64,000 nt of DNA, from the NCBI GenBank assembly GCA_038030265.1, contig CM075939.1, positions 25,711,253 to 25,775,252 of the forward strand, given 5' to 3'. A program made the position numbers and the translations under genes. The notes under the pieces are model-generated. The model did no database searches. It was not told the origin of the DNA and saw only the letters and a program-made list of their open reading frames with translations. Source of the DNA: Corythucha ciliata (taxonomy: Eukaryota > Arthropoda > Insecta > Hemiptera > Tingidae). Positions 55,823 through 64,000 of this stretch are shown piece by piece. The first letter of the stretch is position 1; every line of letters starts with the position of its first letter.

Positions 55823-57031
55823 ATAAATAAAACTGAAGGAAAAGGAGGCAACCACTCTTCTATACGCGTCTTTTTCATCATCGGGTTTCTTCTTCCAAAG
55901 GAACGGCAGAATCAATTTACGTCGCACTTGGGAGAAAATAAGTTTGGTGAGCGTTAAAAAAGAATGGGGAGAAAAGTGAAAAAGACAAGAAAGCAAGTAG
56001 TCCAGTAAAATAAGAACTAAAGTTTTGTTCCGACAGCAGCCTGTCGGGAAAAGTGCATTTCATTCATGCGACAATCGAGTCTAACCTCATAAGTTAGAAC
56101 GATATCAATCAACTATGAATCACATTTAGGCCGTGGTATAGAAAGTCAAAATCATAAAATCGGGTTTCTTTTTACCGCAGGCCCCTTTTTTGGCACCAAC
56201 TGAGGGGGAACAAAATGATGAAAATGAAACAGAGTCGGTTTGGTTGCCTATACGATATGGGAAGGTGGACTCTTGTTAGAGGAGTTATTTGCAATTAAAA
56301 TCTTTAAAATTTCATTCATAATTGATTGATATCGTTCTAACTTATGAGGTTTGACTCGATTGTCGCATGAATGAAATGCACTTTTCCCGACAGGCTGCTG
56401 TCGGAACAAAACTTTTTTCAGGTTACGTTAATTTTCAGATCAGTTAAATTAGGTTAAATGGCATGTCACAATTTCACCATTGCGCAATGCGGAGTGCCTG
56501 GGTTCGAATCCGAAACAATTTTTTTTTAATTTTTTTTTTGTTCCTCCCTTTTTGGCCCACCTCAGGATTTTTTACTCAATATTTATTAGGCTGTAGGCAA
56601 ATCAAATAAAAGAGACGGCTCAAAATTCAGTGTCAATGAAATTTTTTGGTAATTGGGTGGTCCACTAAGGCGTAGCGTTAATTTAATAGCTCCCCTCCCC
56701 CGAGAACTCCACTGCCATATCAACGGATTTGGTTCACAAGGGTCTCATACGAAAGCGCGTTCATTTCTCATTACTCGTGTCAATTTTGGGGGCAATTGCA
56801 GCAACAGCCGTGCGGTAGCGAATTTTCAACTAATTCAAACCCCTTTTTCACACCGTTCCCGTGGACCGATTCATCTGGATCAAGAACTCGTCCGAGATAT
56901 TCACGCTATTGATTTTTAGACCAAATTTGGTTGCCCTAAGTCAAAAATTGCGACCGTGATCGTGCTAACAAGCGAGGGGCCATATTCGAACCGACCTCGG
57001 ATTCGTGTTCTAGGGGTTCTGAAACGTGAAA

Positions 57032-57430
57032 GTTCCGACAGCAGCCTGTCGGGAAAAGTGCATTTCATTCATGCGACAATCGAGTCGAACCTCATAAGTT
57101 AGAACGATATCAATCAATTATGAATGACATTTAGGCCGTGGTATAGAAAGTCAAAATCATAAAATCGTGTTTCTTTTTACCGCAGGCCCCTTTTTTGGCA
57201 CCAACTGAGGGGGAACAAAATTATGAAAATGAAAAATGAAACAGAGTCGGTTTGGTTGCCTATAAGATATGGGAAGGCGGACTCTTGTTAGAGGAGTTAT
57301 TTGCAATTAAAATATTTATCCCGGCCTAAATTTCATTCATAATTGATTGATATCGTTCTAACTTATGAGGTTCGACTCGATTGTCGCATGAATGAAATGC
57401 ACTTTTCCCGACAGGCTGCTGTCGGAACAA
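57032..57430. repeat. Palindromic part of one satellite unit (representative)
   Basis: It begins CCGACAGCAGCCTGTCGG followed by GAAAAGTGCATTTCATTC and ends with the inverse of the same sequence. Arms are about 100 bases, containing ATAAGTTAGAACGATATCAA and its inverse, with about 190 bases between. The same layout occurs in every unit and at 17770-18145. Confidence 0.85.
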
Positions 57431-57464
57431 AACTTTTTTCAGATTACGTTAATTTTCAGATCAG

Positions 57465-57552
57465 TTAAATTAGGTTAAATGGTATGTCACTATTTCACCA
57501 TTGCGGAATGCGGAGTGCCTGGGTTCGAACCCGAAACAATTTTTTTTTAATT
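57465..57552 (+). promoter_or_regulatory. tRNA-like internal promoter candidate in each satellite unit
   Basis: TTAGGTTAAATGG loosely fits a polymerase III A box. GGGTTCGAACCC (about 57522) is a perfect B-box/T-loop core about 45 bases downstream. A T-run of 9 follows within 15 bases and could terminate polymerase III. The same set lies in each unit, at 56440-56530 and, inverted, at 17640-17750. Activity is not shown by sequence. Confidence 0.35.
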
Positions 57553-60500
57553 TTTTTTTTGTTCCTCCCTTTTTGGCCCACCTCAGGATTTTTTACTCAA
57601 TATTTATTAGGCTGTAGGCAAATCAAATAAAAGAGACGGCTCAAAATTCAGTGTCAATGAAATTTTTTGGTAATTGGGTGGTCCACTAAGGCGTAGCGTT
57701 AATTTAATAGCTCCCCTCCCCCGAGAACTCCACTGCCATATCAACGGATTTGGTTCACAAGGGTCTCATACGAAAGCGCGTTCATTTCTCATTACTCGTG
57801 TCAATTTTGGGGGCAATTGCAGCAACAGCCGTGCGGTAGCGAATTTTCAACTAATTCAAACCCCTTTTTCACACCGTTCCCGTGGACCGATTCATCTGGA
57901 TCAAGAACTCGTCCGAGATATTCACGCTATTGATTTTTAGACCAAATTTGGTTGCCCTAAGTCAAAAATTGCGACCGTGAGTGTGCTAACAAGCGAGGGG
58001 CCATATTCGAACCGACCTCGGATTCGTGTTCTAGGGGTTCTGAAACGTGAAAGTTCCGACAGCAGCCTGTCGGGAAAAGTGCATTTCATTCATGCGACAA
58101 TCGAGTCGAACCTCATAAGTTAGAACGATATCAATCAATTATGAATGACATTTAGGCCGTGGTATAGAAAGTCAAAATCATAAAATCGTGTTTCTTTTTA
58201 CCGCAGGCCCCTTTTTTGGCACCAACTGAGGGGGAACAAAATTATGAAAATGAAAAATGAAACAGAGTCGGTTTGGTTGCCTATAAGATATGGGAAGGCG
58301 GACTCTTGTTAGAGGAGTTATTTGCAATTAAAATATTTATCCCGGCCTAAATTTCATTCATAATTGATTGATATCGTTCTAACTTATGAGGTTCGACTCG
58401 ATTGTCGCATGAATGAAATGCACTTTTCCCGACAGGCTGCTGTCGGAACAAAACTTTTTTCAGATTACGTTAATTTTCAGATCAGTTAAATTAGGTTAAA
58501 TGGTATGTCACTATTTCACCATTGCGGAATGCGGAGTGCCTGGGTTCGAACCCGAAACAATTTTTTTTTAATTTTTTTTTTGTTCCTCCCTTTTTGGCCC
58601 ACCTCAGGATTTTTTACTCAATATTTATTAGGCTGTAGGCAAATCAAATAAAAGAGACGGCTCAAAATTCAGTGTCAATGAAATTTTTTGGTAATTGGGT
58701 GGTCCATTAAGGCGTAGCGTTAATTTAATAGCTCCCCTCCCCCGAGAACTCCACTGCCATATCAACGGATTTGGTTCACAAGGGTCTCATACGAAAGCGC
58801 GTTCATTTCTCATTACTCGTGTCAATTTTGGGGGCAATTGCAGCAACAGCCGTGCGGTAGCGAATTTTCAACTAATTCAAACCCCTTTTTCACACCGTTC
58901 CCGTGGACCGATTCATCTGGATCAAGAACTCGTCCGAGATATTCACGCTATTGATTTTTAGACCAAATTTGGTTGCCCTAAGTCAAAAATTGCGACCGTG
59001 ATCGTGCTAACAAGCGAGGGGCCATATTCGAACCGACCTCGGATTCGTGTTCTAGGGGTTCTGAAACGTGAAAGTTCCGACAGCAGCCTGTCGGGAAAAG
59101 TGCATTTCATTCATGCGACAATCGAGTCGAACCTCATAAGTTAGAACGATATCAATCAATTATGAATGACATTTAGGCCGTGGTATAGAAAGTCAAAATC
59201 ATAAAATCGTGTTTCTTTTTACCGCAGGCCCCTTTTTTGGCACCAACTGAGGGGGAACAAAATTATGAAAATGAAAAATGAAACAGAGTCGGTTTGGTTG
59301 CCTATAAGATATGGGAAGGCGGACTCTTGTTAGAGGAGTTATTTGCAATTAAAATATTTATCCCGGCCTAAATTTCATTCATAATTGATTGATATCGTTC
59401 TAACTTATGAGGTTCGACTCGATTGTCGCATGAATGAAATGCACTTTTCCCGACAGGCTGCTGTCGGAACAAAACTTTTTTCAGATTACGTTAATTTTCA
59501 GATCAGTTAAATTAGGTTAAATGGTATGTCACTATTTCACCATTGCGGAATGCGGAGTGCCTGGGTTCGAACCCGAAACAATTTTTTTTTTAATTTTTTT
59601 TGTTCCTCCCTTTTTGGCCCACCTCAGGATTTTTTACTCAAGATTTATTAGGCTGTAGGCAAATCAAATAAAAGAGACGGCTCAAAATTCAGTGTCAATG
59701 AAATTTTTTGGTAATTGGGTGGTCCATTAAGGCGTAGCGTTAATTTAATAGCTCCCCTCCCCCGAGAACTCCACTGCCATATCAACGGATTTGGTTCACA
59801 AGGGTCTCATACGAAAGCGCGTTCATTTCTCATTACTCGTGTCAATTTTGGGGGCAATTGCAGCAACAGCCGTGCGGTAGCGAATTTTCAACTAATTCAA
59901 ACCCCTTTTTCACACCGTTCCCGTGGACCGATTCATCTGGATCAAGAACTCGTCCGAGATATTCACGCTATTGATTTTTAGACCAAATTTGGTTGCCCTA
60001 AGTCAAAAATTGCGACCGTGATCGTGCTAACAAGCGAGGGGCCATATTCGAACCGACCTCGGATTCGTGTTCTAGGGGTTCTGAAACGTGAAAGTTCCGA
60101 CAGCAGCCTGTCGGGAAAAGTGCATTTCATTCATGCGACAATCGAGTCGAACCTCATAAGTTAGAACGATATCAATCAATTATGAATGACATTTAGGCCG
60201 TGGTATAGAAAGTCAAAATCATAAAATCGTGTTTCTTTTTACCGCAGGCCCCTTTTTTGGCACCAACTGAGGGGGAACAAAATTATGAAAATGAAAAATG
60301 AAACAGAGTCGGTTTGGTTGCCTATAAGATATGGGAAGGCGGACTCTTGTTAGAGGAGTTATTTGCAATTAAAATATTTATCCCGGCCTAAATTTCATTC
60401 ATAATTGATTGATATCGTTCTAACTTATGAGGTTCGACTCGATTGTCGCATGAATGAAATGCACTTTTCCCGACAGGCTGCTGTCGGAACAAAACTTTTT

Positions 60501-62090
60501 TCAGATTACGTTAATTTTCAGATCAGTTAAATTAGGTTAAATGGTATGTCACTATTTCACCATTGCGGAATGCGGAGTGCCTGGGTTCGAACCCGAAACA
60601 ATTTTTTTTTTAATTTTTTTTGTTCCTCCCTTTTTGGCCCACCTCAGGATTTTTTACTCAAGATTTATTAGGCTGTAGGCAAATCAAATAAAAGAGACGG
60701 CTCAAAATACAATGTCAATGAATTTTTTTGGTAATTGGGTGGTCCAGTAAGGCGTAGCGTTAATTTAATAGCTCCCCTCCGCCGAGAACACCCCTGCCAT
60801 ATTAACGGATTTGGTTCACTAGGGTCTCATACGAAAGCGCGTTCATTTCTCATCACTCGAGTCAATTTTGGGGGCAATCGCAGCAACAGCCGTGCGGTAG
60901 CGAATTTTCAACTAATTCAAACCCCTTTTTCACACCGTTCCCGTGGACCGATTCATCTGGATCAAGAACTCGTCCGAGATATTCACGCTATTGATTTTTA
61001 GACCAAATTTGGTTGCCCTAAGTCAAAAATTGCGACCGTGATCGTGCTAACAAGCGAGGGGCCATATTCGAACCGACCTCGGATTCGTGTTCTAGGGGTT
61101 CTGAAACGTGAAAGTTCCGACAGCAGCCTGTCGGGAAAAGTGCATTTCATTCATGCGACAATCGAGTCGAACCTCATAAGTTAGAACGATATCAATCAAT
61201 TATGAATGACATTTAGGCCGTGGTATAGAAAGTCAAAATCATAAAATCGTGTTTCTTTTTACCGCAGGCCCCTTTTTTGGCACCAACTGAGGGGGAACAA
61301 AATTATGAAAATGAAAAATGAAACAGAGTCGGTTTAGTTGCCTATAAGATATGGGAAGGCGGACTCTTGTTAGAGGAGTTATTTGCAATTAAAATATTTA
61401 TCCCGGCCTAAATTTCATTCATAATTGATTGATATCGTTCTAACTTATGAGGTTCGACTCGATTGTCGCATGAATGAAATGCACTTTTCCCGACAGGCTG
61501 CTGTCGGAACAAAACTTTTTTCAGATTACGTTAATTTTCAGATCAGTTAAATTAGGTTAAATGGTATGTCACTATTTCACCATTGCGGAATGCGGAGTGC
61601 CTGGGTTCGAACCCGAAACAATTTTTTTTTTAATTTTTTTTGTTCCTCCCTTTTTGGCCCACCTCAGGATTTTTTACTCAAGATTTATTAGGCTGTAGGC
61701 AAATCAAATAAAAGAGACGGCTCAAAATACAATGTCAATGAATTTTTTTGGTAATTGGGTGGTCCAGTAAGGCGTAGCGTTAATTTAATAGCTCCCCTCC
61801 GCCGAGAACACCCCTGCCATATTAACGGATTTGGTTCACTAGGGTCTCATACGAAAGCGCGTTCATTTCTCATCACTCGAGTCAATTTTGGGGGCAATCG
61901 CAGCAACAGCCGTGCGGTAGCGAATTTTCAACTAATTCAAACCCCTCTTTCACACCGTTCCCGTGGACCGATTCATCTGGATCACGAACTCGTCCGAGAT
62001 ATTCACGCTATTGATTTTTAGACCAAATTTGGTTGCCCTAAGTCAAAAATTGCGACCGTGATCGTGCTAACAAGCGAGGGGCCATATATA

Positions 62091-62398
62091 CAGGGTGGTC
62101 GGTTTTGAGTAGCAAAAAAAAAATACAATTGATGGAGCTGACCCTAAATGCCTTCGTTAGCAATAATTCGTAGCTTTTCAATTTGCAGAAAGAAATAGAG
62201 CGCACAACAGAAGTTAAAGCGACAAATGTATACAGAATATTATGGGCTGAAGAGGAGATACGAAGGGAAAAAAATGAAATGCATAATAAAATAACAAATT
62301 GAGAAATAATGTTCAATCAATTATACCATATTTACGACCATATTCAGAGACCTTCTTTATCTGAGCCTTAACTTAAATTGTGCAAAGGTCATACGTGT
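62091..62398. mobile_element. CAGGGTG-ended insertion in the satellite array
   Basis: CAGGGTGGTCGGTTTTGAGT starts directly after TATATA within the unit's TA position. About 300 bases of unrelated sequence follow before satellite sequence resumes part-way through a unit. No matching right end is seen. Confidence 0.55.
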
Positions 62399-62994
62399 AT
62401 TGCTAAAGGAATGCTGAGTGCCTGGGTTCGAATCCGAAACAATTTTTTTAAAATTTTTTTTTTGTTCCTCCCTTTTTGGCCCACCTCAGGATTTCTTGCT
62501 CAAGATTTATTAGGCTGTAGGCAAATCAAATAAAAGAGACGGCTCAAAATACAATCTCAATGAAATTTTTTGGTAATTGGGTGGTCCAGTAAAGCATAGC
62601 GTTAATTTAATAGCTCCCCTCCGCCGAGAACTCCCCTGCCATATCAACGGATTTGGTTCACAAAGGTCTCATACGAAAGCGCGTTCATTTCTCATTACTC
62701 GAGTCAATTTTGGGGGCAATTGCAGCAACAGCCGTGCGGTAGCGAATTTTCAACTAATTCAAACCCCTCTTTCACACCGTTCCCGTGGACCGATTCATCT
62801 GGATCACGAACTCGTCCGAGATATTCACGCTATTGATTTTTAGACCAAATTTGGTTGCCCTAAGTAAAAAATTGCGACCGTGATCGTGCTAACAAGCGAG
62901 GGGCCATATATATATATAAATAAATATATAAATATAAATATATATAGCAAATCGAACCGACCTCGGATTCGTGTTCTAGGGGTTCTGAAACGTG

Positions 62995-63146
62995 AAAAAA
63001 AAGTATCACAACCCATATGTGCGACCATCAGGGCGAGACCAATAGTGCATTTTTTGAATGAAATGCACTAAAAAAAAGTATCACAACCCATATGTGCGAC
63101 CATCAGGGCGAGACCAAAAGTGCATTTTTTGAATGAAATGCACTAA
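62995..63146. repeat. 76-bp direct duplication of the Helentron-like 5' end
   Basis: AAGTATCACAACCCATATGT through TTTTTTGAATGAAATGCACTA occurs twice in tandem (about 62995-63071 and 63072-63146) with one or two base differences. Confidence 0.9.
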
Positions 63147-63154
63147 AAGGGGGG

Positions 63155-63520
63155 TCAGGTTGCAATAATTAGGGTAAATGATTTTTTTATTTTATATTGT
63201 CTGGGATAATGCTGGTATGACGTATTCAAATTGTTGACCCCCAAAGACATCGGGATCATCCTGGAATTCTCGAAAAACCACAAAAATTTGGGACTTTTTG
63301 GGGTTAAATTTTTGTGGTTTTGGCTCTTTCACGCTAAACTAGCCATTTCTCGGTTGTGGCTTCGAAGTAACTTTTCAAAGTTGAGAAAACCAGCCTAAAG
63401 CGGGTTCTAAAAGTATTATCGTTTCCAAGATACAGCTCGTCAAGTTTAGGCAAATTTGTCAACACTTCGAAATTTTGTCTATGGTTCTTCGTTTTCGTTA
63501 GCTGTGACATTGTAGAAACC
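63155..63520 (+). repeat. Dispersed repeat R1, copy c
   Basis: AGGTTGCAATAATTAGGGTA through GACATTGTAGAAACCTTTAA is the inverted relative of 18640-18970. It is followed directly by sequence that at the other locus lies beyond the 4.1-kb insertion. Confidence 0.8.
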
Positions 63521-63605
63521 TTTAATGATCACGAAAGTACTAATTATTTTGCTAGACTAGACTGAATCTTCAAAAATGAGGCCTAACGACTTGTTATCTC
63601 CAATA

Positions 63606-64000
63606 TTTTGATAGTGGTTTTCAGCCTATGAGTCGCGGGCTTTTCCTGGCTGGGTCGCCGTTTGTTATCCACACTTGGGTCGCGACCCATAATTTTGTCC
63701 GAAAGGATCGTTGCCTCCCCACTATTTCGTGTTTTGCTACCGTTACTTTATTTATTCGCCTAAGACTGCATAGTTCAAGTTCATTATTTCATTCACCCAT
63801 TTAAAATTTCAAAGAGAGCGTGAAACAGTGCTCTCAGGCAAAAAGTCAAATCGAGACGGGAAAGTCAATCCTAAAATCCCCAGGTACCCTACTTCCGAAC
63901 ATCTAATTTGGTACGAGGGACTAATGTGTCGCATAATCGTGAGAAATAATAACAGAATTTGTGGCGTACATCTTAATAAAAAGGTAAGGCCACACGCTGA
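63606..64000 (-). mobile_element. hAT-like element, cut by the window end
   Basis: AGTGGTTTTCAGCC, then GGGTCGCGACCCAT and the rest match 14390 down to about 13990 in inverted orientation. The frames corresponding to 13955-14266 are altered by several changes. Confidence 0.6.

Larger units (their letters stand above)
56027..62910 (-). repeat. Satellite array, units of about 1,020 bp
   Basis: Unit starts (GTTCCGACAGCAGCCTGTCG) fall at 56027, 57032, 58053, 59074, 60094 and 61114, spacings 1005, 1021, 1021, 1020 and 1020. A seventh, partial unit follows an insertion (62398-62910). Units starting at 57032, 58053 and 59074 are almost identical. Units toward the right share a different variant (GCCGAGAACACCCCTGCC). 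Each unit has a 400-bp palindromic part and a 620-bp part with a tRNA-like box. The repeated 88-codon open frame per unit is a by-product of homogeneity. Confidence 0.92.
56027..63146 (-). mobile_element. 7.1-kb Helentron-like element H5, internally amplified into a satellite
   Basis: Right border: on the minus strand AGTGCATTTCATTC with its hairpin (63146-63060), duplicated once, then TTTCACGTTTCAGAACCCCT and a TA microsatellite. Left border: stem-loop CCGACAG-CAGC-CTGTCGG next to AGTGCATTTCATTC (56027-56066). Between lie tandem units of about 1,020 bp. The outer ends are thus the two ends of one family also seen at 15619. No Rep/helicase gene. Confidence 0.6.

Noticed and set aside
57032..57075. 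Self-cleaving ribozyme (hammerhead type) in the satellite stem-loop
   Set aside because: The stem CCGACAG-CAGC-CTGTCGG is clear, but the conserved CTGATGA and GAAA core elements of a hammerhead are not arranged around it.
56653..62843. Repeated 88-codon open frame, one per satellite unit, as a multicopy gene
   Set aside because: The units are almost identical at DNA level, so the frame persists without selection. The diverged inverted copy at 17274-17534 changes frame, and the protein resembles nothing known.

Overview
The window is nuclear DNA of an animal, almost certainly an arthropod and probably an insect. It holds spliced genes with GT-AG introns: one non-visual (beta-) arrestin gene of kurtz type, and a cluster of insect-type gustatory receptor (7tm_7) sequences. 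Everything else recognisable is repetitive DNA. There is no sign of bacterial organisation. The species cannot be named from the sequence.

Layout. 0.25-8.1 kb: three tandem, nearly identical copies of a gustatory receptor locus. Copies 1 and 2 end in a Penelope-like retroelement (PLE). Only copy 3 keeps the last two receptor exons. All three are broken in the same way. 8.1-13.0 kb: mostly featureless. 13.0-19.4 kb: a broken cysteine-rich gene fragment, a hAT-like element, and a 4.1-kb foldback element flanked by TA and stuffed with nested insertions. 21.3-34.7 kb, minus strand: the arrestin gene, without its first exon, with introns full of small elements. The exon for the lariat loop is present twice, with the same splice phases. 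The 4.3-kb intron after these two exons carries a 1.27-kb element built from regularly spaced inverted copies of CGTCAGATTA. 35-56 kb: a chain of foldback and MITE-like elements, tRNA-related SINE pieces, and a rolling-circle-type (Helentron/HINE-like) element with four 296-bp internal repeats. 56.0-63.1 kb: a satellite array of about 1,020-bp units. Its two outer ends are the two ends of the same Helentron-like family, so it looks like one element that became a satellite. 63.15-64.0 kb: an inverted paralogue of the 14.0-19.0 kb locus that lacks the 4.1-kb insertion and so approximates its empty site.

Working picture. Arrestin is the only gene that looks intact. Its clathrin box, AP2 motif and polar core are all present, so it should act as an adaptor that turns off and internalises G-protein-coupled receptors. 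The receptor copies look like relics. The mobile families share ends: TA+CAGGGTG foldbacks, TTA+GGCC-ended MITEs, and AGTGCATTTCATTC subterminal repeats with a CCGACAG/CTGTCGG stem-loop. Most non-genic sequence between 11.8 and 64 kb can be assigned to one of these or left as unexplained single-copy DNA. Exon limits come from reading splice sites and conserved protein sequence by eye; nothing was run against a database.
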